Positions 1-9,395 of a stretch of 9,427 bases of DNA are shown here, piece after piece. Source of the stretch: Bacillota bacterium (GTDB taxonomy: Bacteria > Bacillota > Clostridia > Peptostreptococcales > Anaerovoracaceae); the NCBI GenBank assembly GCA_016286935.1, contig JAEEUO010000023.1, positions 1-9,427 of the forward strand. The letters run 5' to 3'. Both the position numbers and the translations under genes were made by a program. How positions within the stretch are numbered: the first letter of the stretch is position 1; every line of letters starts with the position of its first letter. The notes beneath the pieces were generated by a model. It saw only the letters and a list, made by a program, of their open reading frames with translations, was not told the DNA's origin and made no database searches.

Positions 1-1503
1 ACCTCCACCGTCGACCAGGTCTTCGAGGAAACGGAACCCGAACCGGAAGAATCGTATGATCCTCACCAGAGCCAGCCGACGGATACGTACCACACCGTCA
101 ACTTCTACGTGGACGGCGAAGTCTGGTACTCCACGTCGGCCCTCGACGGCGAGCCGATCGACACGAGTTCCATGACCGGCAGTCCCACGAAGGACGGCGC
201 CTACCTCAAGGGCTGGACGACAGATCCGGACGGCAAGAACGAGTATCAGTGGGAGACGCAAGACGGTAATGGCAATATGATCGAAACGCCCGTCACGGGC
301 GACCTCTCACTGTACGCGCTGTTCTACGTGACGGTCCACTTCAACACGAACGGCGGCTCGAACATCGGCGACACCGACGTTCCGATCAACACGCCGGTCG
401 GACAGCCCGACGATCCGACCAAGGGCACCGATACGTTTGCCGGCTGGTACGCCGATGAGGCCCTGACGACGTCCTACGACTTCTCGCAGCCCGTGACCGG
501 CGAAACGACGATCCACGCGAAATGGACGACCCAGGCCTCTTCCGGCACCCCGGTCGCCGATCCGCTCGACTTCCAGATCGCGTTCGTCTCTACCATCTCC
601 GAATCCAACGCTGTGCTCACAGGCGATGGCTGGAGCCTCGTCTCCTCGTACGCGAGTGACGCCGGCACACCCTATCTCTCGCAGCTCAGCCTGACGATCA
701 ACTCCGGCTACGCGCTTTACGAAGGCAGATTCAACTTCTTCGCGTCGGCGAACAGCCAGGGCGAATCGATCCGGCAGTCCAGCAGCTCCGCCAACGCCCA
801 GGGCACGACCCTGGTCTTCGACACGACGGGCTTCAGTTCGCAGGCGACTTCCGATTCGTACGTCCACTGCTCCGTCAACGTTATGCTGTACGGCTCGAAC
901 CTGAACGACTACTCGACGTATACCAACTGGCCGGCCTCCGGTTCGGTCCTGTTCGACGTCACGGCCGACACCGTCTTCCCGACGGAGATCGCGTCCGGTC
1001 ACAGCGTCTTCCTCCGCTCCACGGATAAGACCGTCGGCAAGTTCGACACCCTCCGCGTCGCCGGCGCGCTCGGCACGGACAGCACCGCCAATCTGGCGGC
1101 GAACGACAGCGGCGCTCTGATCATCGAAAGCAGCGGCTTCGTTACGATCGACAGCGAGCTGACGATCAGCAACGGCGACTTCTCGAACGCGGGCTCGTTC
1201 GAGCTGGCTGAAAACGGCGAACTCTTCATCGGCCGATCGGGTGAAAACAGCGGCTATATGACCGTCCTCGGCATGATCTCGGTCGCGCCGCCGTCCGCCA
1301 CCGCCGGCGCTGAATTCGCGAACAGCGGAACGATGAATCTCGACGGCAGCTCCGCCTTCGTGATCGTCGAACAGGGCGGCGGTCTGCTCAACGGCGACAG
1401 CGGCGTGATCGAAGGCTCCGGTACGATCGAGATCGTCTCAGGCGGCAACTACTCGAACGGCGGCCTCGTCACCGTCACCGTCAACGACCAGAACAATCCG
1501 TAA
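1..1503 (+). CDS. Exported surface protein with two InlB-type B-repeats and a beta-solenoid-like C-terminus (5' partial)
   Basis: The frame is open from base 1, so the gene begins outside the window; 500 C-terminal residues are visible. An acidic linker (roughly residues 8-20, E/P rich) leads into two Listeria-Bacteroides (InlB B-repeat, Flg_new-like) modules. The first, about residues 32-109, is divergent. The second, about 110-176, is classic, with a VHFNTNGG start, a FAGWY core and an IHAKWT end. After a Ser/Thr-rich beta-type region (about 190-340), residues 368-500 repeat an Asn-x-Gly pattern every 20-28 residues (N368, N396, N416, N441, N464, N486), as expected for a beta-solenoid. It ends in NDQNNP with no LPXTG motif, SLH domain or C-terminal membrane segment, so any signal peptide or anchor must lie upstream. 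B-repeat proteins are typically extracellular and often adhesive; the function here is unknown. The cyclase starts 6 bases downstream, so co-transcription is likely. An N-terminal FecR or other sensory domain is possible but cannot be seen. Confidence 0.85.
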   Translation, partial: TSTVDQVFEETEPEPEESYDPHQSQPTDTYHTVNFYVDGEVWYSTSALDGEPIDTSSMTGSPTKDGAYLKGWTTDPDGKNEYQWETQDGNGNMIETPVTGDLSLYALFYVTVHFNTNGGSNIGDTDVPINTPVGQPDDPTKGTDTFAGWYADEALTTSYDFSQPVTGETTIHAKWTTQASSGTPVADPLDFQIAFVSTISESNAVLTGDGWSLVSSYASDAGTPYLSQLSLTINSGYALYEGRFNFFASANSQGESIRQSSSSANAQGTTLVFDTTGFSSQATSDSYVHCSVNVMLYGSNLNDYSTYTNWPASGSVLFDVTADTVFPTEIASGHSVFLRSTDKTVGKFDTLRVAGALGTDSTANLAANDSGALIIESSGFVTIDSELTISNGDFSNAGSFELAENGELFIGRSGENSGYMTVLGMISVAPPSATAGAEFANSGTMNLDGSSAFVIVEQGGGLLNGDSGVIEGSGTIEIVSGGNYSNGGLVTVTVNDQNNP

Positions 1504-1509
1504 CGATCC

Positions 1510-3318
1510 ATGAAACAACGTAAAGCTTCCGTAAAACGAATCCTGATCGCCCTTCTCGCGGCGGCTGTGTTGACCGCAGTCGCCGCGTCGGGCTGGCTCG
1601 CGTCGTGGAACAACACGATGACCGACTCGCTCCTGCAGCGCGCGAAAGTGACCGACGGCGAGATCGTCGTCATCGGCATCGACCAGCGCGCGATCGAAGA
1701 GTTCGGCCCGATGCCGTGGAACCGGTCCGTCTTCGCGGAAGCGATCTCGTATCTGGACGCCGACCCGGAAACGGCTCCCGCGGCGATCGGCATCGACGTA
1801 TTGTTCGTCGGTGAGAGCGCCGACCCGGACGCGGACGCGTACCTCGCGGAAGCGGCCGCGCTCGGTGAGAACGTCGTCGTCGCGGCGGCCGCCCAGTTCG
1901 GATCCGGCATCGTCGGCTCGGACGACGGCTTCATCCTCGATTCCGTCGTCCGCGGATGGGACGCTCCTTATGACGACCTTGCCGACGTCGCGGCCCAGGG
2001 CCAGATCAACGCCGTCGGCGAGATTGACGGCGTGATCCGCCGCTCCCGGCTCTACATCGACGTCCCCGAAGTCGGCCGCGTGAAGAGCTTCGCGCGCGTC
2101 CTGTACGAAATGTACTGCGACTACCGCGGCGAGGAGCCGAACCCCGAGCCCGAAACGAACCGCGACGGCGCCTACTACCTTTCCTTCACCGCCAAACCGG
2201 GCGCCTATTACACGGGCGTCTCGGTTCTCGACCTGATCGAAGGAACGGTCGATCCCGAGGAATTCGCGGGCAAGATCGTCCTGATCGGCCCGTACGCGAC
2301 CGGCATGCAGGACGACTACCCCACCGCGATCGACCGCACCAACACGATGTACGGCGTCGAGATCCAGGCCAACGCGATCGACAATTTCCGCGCGAACTTC
2401 TATCCGAAGGAGGCTCCCGCGTGGATCCCGCTCGCGATCCTGTTCGCGGTCGCCGTCGCGCTCGCGCTGCTCCTCTGGGACCGCCGCGTCGCCGTCGCCG
2501 TCACGATCTGGCTCGGCGCGTGCTCGGTCTGGATCGGCATCGCGCGGATCCTCTACGGCGCCGGCGTCGTGCTTCCGGTGCTCTACGTTCCGCTCGCGGC
2601 GACGATCCTCTTCATCGCCTCGGTCGCGATGAACTACATCCGCGCGGCGCGTGAAAAGCGGTTCGTCCAGAACACGTTCGGCCACTACGTCGACCCGGCC
2701 GTCATGAAACAGCTCCTCGACGGCGGAGCGGAAACGCTCGAACTCGGCGGCAAGCTCTACGACATCGCGGTGCTCTTCGTCGACATCCGCGGCTTCACGA
2801 CGATGAGCGAGGCGCTCGATCCGCCGACCGTCGTCGAGATCATCAACAAATACCTGACGCTGACGACCGAGTGCATCATGAAAAACCACGGCACGCTCGA
2901 CAAGTTCGTCGGCGACTGCACGATGGCGTTCTGGAACGCGCCGTTCCCCCAGGAAGACGCGATCTGGCTCGCCTGCCGCGCGGCGATGGACATGGTCGAG
3001 GGCTCGAAGGCGCTCGGCGAGGAGCTCCAGCAGCGCTTCGGCCGCAGCGTGACGTTCGGCGTCGGCGTGAACTTCGGTCCGGCCGTCGTCGGCAACATCG
3101 GCGCCCCCCAGCGCATGGACTACACCGCGATCGGCGACACGGTCAACACCGCGGCGCGCCTCGAGGCGAACGCCCCGGGCGGAAAGATCCTGATCTCCCG
3201 CGTCGTGGCGGACGCGCTCGGCAGCCGCGCGGAGGTGACGAGCCTCGGCGATACGATCAAACTCAAGGGCAAGGCGGAAGGCTTTGAGATCCTCACCCTC
3301 GATGCCCTTCACGAATAA
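1510..3318 (+). CDS. CHASE2-domain class III adenylate cyclase (membrane sensor cyclase)
   Basis: A 602-residue protein predicted to make cAMP from ATP in response to an extracytoplasmic signal. Layout: a basic N-terminus and membrane segment (about 9-30); an extracytoplasmic CHASE2-type domain (about 35-300, with a VVIGIDQRAIEEFGPMPWNR start and a GKIVLIGPYA end motif); three membrane segments (about 306-323, 327-345, 352-376); a linker with FGHYVDPAVMKQLL; and the catalytic domain (about 415-595). Visible catalytic residues are metal-binding D425 (VDIRGFT) and D469 (KFVGD), adenine-selecting K465 and T539 (MDYTAIGD), and transition-state N546 and R550 (NTAARLE). The full set predicts an active homodimeric cyclase. 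The Lys/Thr pair is the adenylate-type pattern; guanylate cyclases usually carry Glu/Cys-like residues there. The ATG lies 6 bases after the previous stop with no evident Shine-Dalgarno, suggesting translational coupling. Domain order and length match known CHASE2 cyclases. The ligand is unknown. Confidence 0.95.
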   Translation: MKQRKASVKRILIALLAAAVLTAVAASGWLASWNNTMTDSLLQRAKVTDGEIVVIGIDQRAIEEFGPMPWNRSVFAEAISYLDADPETAPAAIGIDVLFVGESADPDADAYLAEAAALGENVVVAAAAQFGSGIVGSDDGFILDSVVRGWDAPYDDLADVAAQGQINAVGEIDGVIRRSRLYIDVPEVGRVKSFARVLYEMYCDYRGEEPNPEPETNRDGAYYLSFTAKPGAYYTGVSVLDLIEGTVDPEEFAGKIVLIGPYATGMQDDYPTAIDRTNTMYGVEIQANAIDNFRANFYPKEAPAWIPLAILFAVAVALALLLWDRRVAVAVTIWLGACSVWIGIARILYGAGVVLPVLYVPLAATILFIASVAMNYIRAAREKRFVQNTFGHYVDPAVMKQLLDGGAETLELGGKLYDIAVLFVDIRGFTTMSEALDPPTVVEIINKYLTLTTECIMKNHGTLDKFVGDCTMAFWNAPFPQEDAIWLACRAAMDMVEGSKALGEELQQRFGRSVTFGVGVNFGPAVVGNIGAPQRMDYTAIGDTVNTAARLEANAPGGKILISRVVADALGSRAEVTSLGDTIKLKGKAEGFEILTLDALHE

Positions 3319-3331
3319 CCGCAATCCACAG

Positions 3332-3337
3332 AAAGGA
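3332..3337 (+). promoter_or_regulatory. Ribosome binding site deciding the start of the SLH propeller gene
   Basis: AAAGGA lies 10 bases before the ATG at 3348. An in-frame GTG at 3339 would be only one base away and so cannot use this site. The ATG is also followed directly by a textbook signal peptide, so 3348 is the better start. Confidence 0.7.
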
Positions 3338-3347
3338 CGTGACTCCT

Positions 3348-4874
3348 ATGAAGAAACGGCTCTTTGCAATCCTTCTCGTCTTCGCGATGGCGTTCGCGCT
3401 TCCGCTGACCGCGTCGGCGGCCGACCCCGCGAAGCCGGAATCCCCCGCCGAGATCTTCGCGCTCTCCGACGGCTCGTTCCTCGTCAGCGATACGTGGAAC
3501 AAGGTCGTCTGGAAGATCGCGGACGGCGAGGCCGCGCTCTTTGCCGGCAACATCGCGCCGAAGGACATCTACGGCGAACCGGTCGGACGGTATAGCGACG
3601 GCGCGAAAGCCGACGCGTACTTCATCGAACCGCGCGGGATCGCTCCGTTCGGCGACGGATGGGCCGTCGCGGACGCGGGCGCCAACGTCGTCCGGTTCGT
3701 CTCGGCCGACGGCACCGTCCAGACGCTCGCCGGCAACGGCCGCCCGGGCTCGTGGGACGGCATCGGCAGCGGCGCCTACTTCGACCGGCCGGTCGGGATC
3801 GCCGCGGGCGATGACGGCTGCGTCTACGTTGCCGACAGCGGCAACGACGCGATCCGCAGGATCGCGAAGGACGGCTACGTCACGACCGTCGCGACGAACA
3901 TCTGCGAACCTGCCGGCATCGCGTGGGCGGACGGCTGGCTGTACGTCGCCGAATCCGGCGCCAACCGCGTCGTCCGCGTGAAAGACGGCGCCGTTGAAGT
4001 CCTTGCCGGCCTTCTGGAACCGGCGGAGGACGACGGCGTCTTCTACGGCGGCTACGCGGACGGCCCCGTCGAGCGGGCCCGCTTCGATCATCCCGACGGG
4101 ATCCTTGTCGATGAAGACGGCACGGTCTACGTCACCGAAACGCTCAACCATACGATCCGCGCGATCGCGGACGGGCGTGTCCGGACCGTATCCCGCAGCG
4201 CCGATACGCTCTCCTTCCCCGCCGAGCCGGTCGGTCTCGCGATGACCGCCGACGGCCTTGCCGTCGCGGACCGCTATACGGGCGAGGTCGGAACGGTCAC
4301 GACGAAGCTTCAATTCTCCGACGTCGCGGACGGCGACTGGTTCGCGCCGTACGTCGAGGAGGCCGTCCTCCGCGGGATCGTCGAGGGCGACAACGGCGTC
4401 TTCCTGCCGTTGAACACCGTCTCCGCGGCGGAATTCGTGACGATGCTCTCGCGCGTCGCGAAGAGCGACGACGGATCGGTCCGCATCGATGCCAACGAAA
4501 CGCCGGACGGCGTTTCCGCGAACGACTGGTATGTGAAGGAGGCGCGCTGGGCCGCCGCGAACGGCCTGACGGAGGCGATCTCCGACTGGACCGCGCCGCT
4601 CACGCGCTACCAGATCGCCCAGATCCTCTACCTGTTCGCGGATGCCCAGGGCTACGACGTCACGGAGCGCGCCGATCTCAGCGCCTTCCCCGATGCTGAC
4701 GACATCGGAACGGGCGAAGGGACAGCCGTCGCGAACATCCGCAACGCGTTCCAGTGGGCCGTCGCCAAGAAGATCTTCGAAGGCAACGAAGGCTACCTCT
4801 TCCCGCTTTCGAGTGCGACCCGCGCCGAAGCGACGAAGGTCGTCATCGCCCTTATGGACGCGTACGGCCTGTAA
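3348..4874 (+). CDS. Secreted NHL-like beta-propeller protein with three C-terminal SLH domains
   Basis: A 508-residue exported protein. Residues 1-24 are a Sec signal peptide (MKKR, hydrophobic core, ASA before the predicted cut near residue 24). Residues about 30-315 hold five or six NHL-like propeller blades, recognised by repeated phrases such as PRGIAPFGDGWAVADAG, PVGIAAGDDGCVYVADSG, PAGIAWADGWLYVAESG and PDGILVDEDGTVYVTET, each followed by an R-x-I or V-x-V strand. Three SLH domains follow: about 322-376 (FSDVADGDWFAPYVEEAV), 390-435 (NDWYVKEARWAAANGL) and 447-508 (with TRAE near the end). SLH triplets bind pyruvylated secondary wall polymers, so the propeller is presumably held on the outer cell wall. 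Propellers of this type usually bind proteins or carbohydrates; no catalytic residues are evident. It starts 29 bases after the cyclase, is probably in the same operon, and is followed by the terminator at 4895. The SLH1 and SLH2 anchor motifs (VSAAE, LTRYQ) deviate from TRAE. The partner is unknown. Confidence 0.93.
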   Translation: MKKRLFAILLVFAMAFALPLTASAADPAKPESPAEIFALSDGSFLVSDTWNKVVWKIADGEAALFAGNIAPKDIYGEPVGRYSDGAKADAYFIEPRGIAPFGDGWAVADAGANVVRFVSADGTVQTLAGNGRPGSWDGIGSGAYFDRPVGIAAGDDGCVYVADSGNDAIRRIAKDGYVTTVATNICEPAGIAWADGWLYVAESGANRVVRVKDGAVEVLAGLLEPAEDDGVFYGGYADGPVERARFDHPDGILVDEDGTVYVTETLNHTIRAIADGRVRTVSRSADTLSFPAEPVGLAMTADGLAVADRYTGEVGTVTTKLQFSDVADGDWFAPYVEEAVLRGIVEGDNGVFLPLNTVSAAEFVTMLSRVAKSDDGSVRIDANETPDGVSANDWYVKEARWAAANGLTEAISDWTAPLTRYQIAQILYLFADAQGYDVTERADLSAFPDADDIGTGEGTAVANIRNAFQWAVAKKIFEGNEGYLFPLSSATRAEATKVVIALMDAYGL

Positions 4875-4894
4875 AGCTTTCGGATCCAAACGAA

Positions 4895-4922
4895 AAAACC
4901 GCCTGCATTCGCAGGCGGTTTT
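4895..4922. terminator. Bidirectional intrinsic terminator
   Basis: A perfect 12-bp inverted repeat (AAAACCGCCTGC and its complement) around an ATTC loop, lying between two convergent genes: 20 bases after the SLH gene's stop and 16 bases before the glyA stop. The plus-strand transcript ends in TTTTGATTTG. The minus-strand transcript has the stronger uninterrupted U-run (six, from the A-tract at 4893-4898). It therefore probably terminates both the surface-protein operon and the tilS-ftsH-glyA operon. Confidence 0.93.
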
Positions 4923-4938
4923 GATTTGCCTTTCCGGA

Positions 4939-6177
4939 TCAGTAGATCGGATATTTCGCGCAGAGCGACTGGACGCCTTCGGCGACGCGGGCTTTGTTGC
5001 CGTCGAAGTCCTCAATGATATCGGCGATCCAGTCGGCGATGAGCTTCATCTCGGGTTCCTTGAAGCCGCGGGACGTCACGGCGGGCGTTCCGAGGCGCAG
5101 GCCGCTCGTCAGCGTCGGCTTTTCGGGATCGTTCGGGATCGCGTTCTTGTTGGCGGTGATGCGGACGTCGTCGAGACGGATCTCGAGGTCCTTGCCCGTG
5201 AGGCCCGTGCCGAGGAGGTTCAGCAGCATCAGGTGGTTGTCCGTGCCGCCGGAGACGATCTTAAGACCGCGGTCCTGGAGGCCCTTGCACAGGCACGCCG
5301 CGTTCGCGACGATCTGGCGGCCGTATTCCTTGAACGCGGGCGTCATCGCCTCGCCGAGCGCGACGGCCTTCGCCGCGATGACGTGCATCAGCGGACCGCC
5401 CTGTGTTCCGGGGAAGATGGCCTTATCGATCTTCTTCGCGATCTCCTCGTCGTTCGAGAGGATCATGCCGCCGCGCGGGCCGCGGAGCGTTTTGTGGGTC
5501 GTCGTCGTCGTGACGTGGGCGTACGGCACCGGGGAAGGATGGACGCCGGCCGCGACGAGTCCCGCGACGTGGGCCATGTCGACCATCAGGTACGCGCCGA
5601 CCTCATCCGCGATCTCGCGGCAGAGCTCATAGTCGATGAAGCGCGAATAGGCGCTCGCGCCGGCGACGATGAGCTTCGGACGGCATTCGCGGGCGATGCG
5701 GCGCATCGCGTCGTAGTCGATCCGCTCGGTCACGGGATCGACGCCGTAGTGGAACGCCTTGAAGTACTTCCCCGAGATCGAGACCGGCGAGCCGTGGGAG
5801 AGGTGGCCGCCTTCGGAGAGGTTCATGCCGAGGAACGTCGCGCCCGGTTCGAGGAGCGCGAAGAACGTCGCGAGGTTCGCCGAGACGCCGCAGTGGGGCT
5901 GGACGTTCGCGAAATTGCAGCCGAAGAGCTTCTTCGCGCGCTCCCGCGCGATCTCCTCGACTTCGTCGACGCAGTAGCAGCCGCCGTAGTAGCGCTTTCC
6001 GGGATACCCTTCCGCGTACTTGTTCGTCAGCGGAGTCCCGGCCGCGAGGAGCACGCCCTTCGAGACGACGTTCTCGCTCGCGATCAGTTCGATGTTGTGG
6101 CGCTGGCGTTCGATCTCGTTCTCGCAGAACGCAGCGACTTCGGGGTCGTAGTTCTTCAGCTCGTCGAAAAAGTTCAT
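4939..6177 (-). CDS. glyA: Serine hydroxymethyltransferase
   Basis: A 412-residue cytosolic PLP enzyme that interconverts serine plus tetrahydrofolate with glycine plus 5,10-methylene-tetrahydrofolate, the main source of one-carbon units for purines, thymidylate and methionine. The whole family is recognisable: the N-terminal [11 protein letters not shown] motif, [15 protein letters not shown], the PLP pocket DMAHVAG (D200, H203), and the Schiff-base lysine K229 in [11 protein letters not shown]. The numbering of these three residues coincides with that known for E. coli GlyA (417 residues). ATG at 6177 is preferred over the in-frame GTG at 6183: the family begins close to the [12 protein letters not shown] segment, and an AAGAG-like weak ribosome site lies just upstream. 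It is the last gene of the minus-strand operon, 29 bases after ftsH, and runs into the shared terminator. No truncation or unusual residue was noted. Confidence in identity is very high; the start is less certain. Confidence 0.98.
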   Translation of the reverse strand: MNFFDELKNYDPEVAAFCENEIERQRHNIELIASENVVSKGVLLAAGTPLTNKYAEGYPGKRYYGGCYCVDEVEEIARERAKKLFGCNFANVQPHCGVSANLATFFALLEPGATFLGMNLSEGGHLSHGSPVSISGKYFKAFHYGVDPVTERIDYDAMRRIARECRPKLIVAGASAYSRFIDYELCREIADEVGAYLMVDMAHVAGLVAAGVHPSPVPYAHVTTTTTHKTLRGPRGGMILSNDEEIAKKIDKAIFPGTQGGPLMHVIAAKAVALGEAMTPAFKEYGRQIVANAACLCKGLQDRGLKIVSGGTDNHLMLLNLLGTGLTGKDLEIRLDDVRITANKNAIPNDPEKPTLTSGLRLGTPAVTSRGFKEPEMKLIADWIADIIEDFDGNKARVAEGVQSLCAKYPIY

Positions 6178-6206
6178 GACCACTCTTTTCTGCCCGCGGG
6201 TCAGGC

Positions 6207-8276
<2,070 letters not shown>

Positions 8277-8330
8277 GGATGGTTCCTCCTCTTTCCCCCG
8301 AGATCGAAAACGAGGGTAACATTTAGTTTA
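8277..8330 (-). other. tilS-ftsH intergenic spacer (leader of ftsH)
   Basis: These 54 bases contain the ftsH ribosome site and, upstream of it, a possible 6-bp hairpin (CCCTCG paired with CGGGGG, one G-U pair, 10-base loop, about 8296-8317). There is no U-run, so it is not a terminator. No convincing -35/-10 pair was found. The hairpin lies just before AGGAGG and could in principle modulate translation, but it is weak. In many Bacillota the hpt gene occupies this position; nothing of it remains here. Confidence 0.4.
8285..8290 (-). promoter_or_regulatory. Strong Shine-Dalgarno for the TTG start of ftsH
   Basis: On the minus strand the sequence reads AGGAGG, followed by an 8-base spacer (AACCATCC) and then TTG at 8276-8274, which opens the MNNKIFKSFG frame. 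The ideal spacing settles the start despite the rare initiation codon. Confidence 0.85.
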
Positions 8331-9395
8331 TCACATTTTCAGCGGCTGTTCAATACGGCGCACGATCGCGAGATCGTGGTCGAGCGTCAGCCGGAAGCCT
8401 CCCGCGAACTCGGCCTCGCCGCTTCCGCGGCCGCGCTGGAGCATCTCCCAGGCGGCCCAGAGGGTGGCCTGCGAAAGGTCCTTTTCCATGCCGAGGTTCC
8501 GGAGTGCAAGCGCGATCACGCGCGTGCCGACGGCGGGATGGAGCGCGAGGAGTTCGCGGCGGTCGAGCGGGATCGCGCCGTCGGACGGTCCGTCCGGGGA
8601 CGCGCTCCGCACCGTTTCCGTCGCGCCGAGCGCCTCGAGGAGCTGCTCGGCCCACATCTCGAGGAAGTCGCGGTCCATCGCGGCGATGTTCGCGAGGCGC
8701 GCGAGCGCCGTCTCGATATCGGGGTTGTAATCGCGCTTCAGGACCGGCATCAGCTCCGTCCGGATGCGGCTCCTCGTATAGGCCGGATCGCCGTTCGAGG
8801 AATCGCGCCGCGGGATCAGGCCGCGCGCGTCGCAGTACGCGCGCGTCTCCTCCGCCGTCAGGGAGAGGAGCGGCCGGACGAGCATCCGGTCCGTTCCCGG
8901 AACGAAGCCGATGGAGTGCATCGCGGCGAGGCCGTCGGGGCCGGTGCCGCGGAGGATGCGCTGGAGCACCGTTTCCGCGAGATCGCTCTTCGTATGGGCG
9001 ACCGCGACACGAACGTCGGCCGACGGATCCTCCGTTTCGAGTTCGTCCGCGACGCGCCGGAGCGCGTCGTACCTTAATATCCGCGCAGCCGTTTCGAGGC
9101 TTTCCCCCGTTTCGAACGCGAAGCCGGGAGCATTCACGCGGACGAGCCGGTACCCGGCGCCGAGCCGCTCTGCGAGCTGCCCGGCCGCGGACGCATCCGC
9201 GTCCGCCTCGTCCGCGCGGATCGAATGGTGGACGTGGCACGCGACGACGCGGAACTTCTTCCGCTTCGCGAGCGCCGTGAGTCCCGCAAGGAGCGCGAGC
9301 GAATCGGCGCCGCCGGAGAACCCGACGAGGACCGTATCGCCCTCCGCGAAGCAGCCGCTGTCCCATATGAGTTTTTCGAACTCGCGTACGTCCAT
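8331..9395 (-). CDS. tilS: tRNA(Ile)-lysidine synthase, short form lacking the C-terminal domain
   Basis: A 354-residue cytosolic enzyme of the PP-loop ATPase family. It joins lysine to C34 of tRNA-Ile(CAU), changing its decoding from AUG to AUA and its charging from methionine to isoleucine; it is normally essential. Visible motifs: the ATP loop SGGADS (27-32); HVHHSIRADEA (54-64); the ARILRY segment (104-109); AHTKSDLAETVLQRILRGTG (133-152), corresponding to the family's AHHxDDQAET block; and the lysidine signature D198-S-S-N201 with YTRSRIR (206-212). Residues about 215-345 match the substrate-binding region. The protein then stops at the point where longer TilS proteins (over 400 residues in E. 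coli and B. subtilis) continue into the TilS_C domain; the Aquifex enzyme is also short. The start ATG has a weak AAGAG site 5 bases upstream. It is the first visible gene of the minus-strand operon; an upstream gene may end just before it. Confidence 0.96.
   Translation of the reverse strand: MDVREFEKLIWDSGCFAEGDTVLVGFSGGADSLALLAGLTALAKRKKFRVVACHVHHSIRADEADADASAAGQLAERLGAGYRLVRVNAPGFAFETGESLETAARILRYDALRRVADELETEDPSADVRVAVAHTKSDLAETVLQRILRGTGPDGLAAMHSIGFVPGTDRMLVRPLLSLTAEETRAYCDARGLIPRRDSSNGDPAYTRSRIRTELMPVLKRDYNPDIETALARLANIAAMDRDFLEMWAEQLLEALGATETVRSASPDGPSDGAIPLDRRELLALHPAVGTRVIALALRNLGMEKDLSQATLWAAWEMLQRGRGSGEAEFAGGFRLTLDHDLAIVRRIEQPLKM

Noticed and set aside
1438..3324. 628-residue open frame antisense to the cyclase
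   Set aside because: The composition is dominated by Arg, Asp, Val and Ala with no motif or domain, and it lies wholly opposite a clearly conserved gene. GC-rich third positions keep the antisense frame open.
3339..3341. GTG as the start of the SLH propeller gene
   Set aside because: It lies one base from the Shine-Dalgarno, whereas the ATG at 3348 has correct spacing and begins a standard signal peptide.
3309..5015. 568-residue open frame antisense to the SLH propeller gene
   Set aside because: Same Arg/Asp/Val-rich shadow composition. It also runs through the terminator and into glyA in the wrong frame.
6190..6204. Palindromic CTGCCCGCGGGTCAG between ftsH and glyA
   Set aside because: It can form only a short stem of about 5 bp with a bulge and has no U-run. 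It is too weak to call a terminator or regulator.
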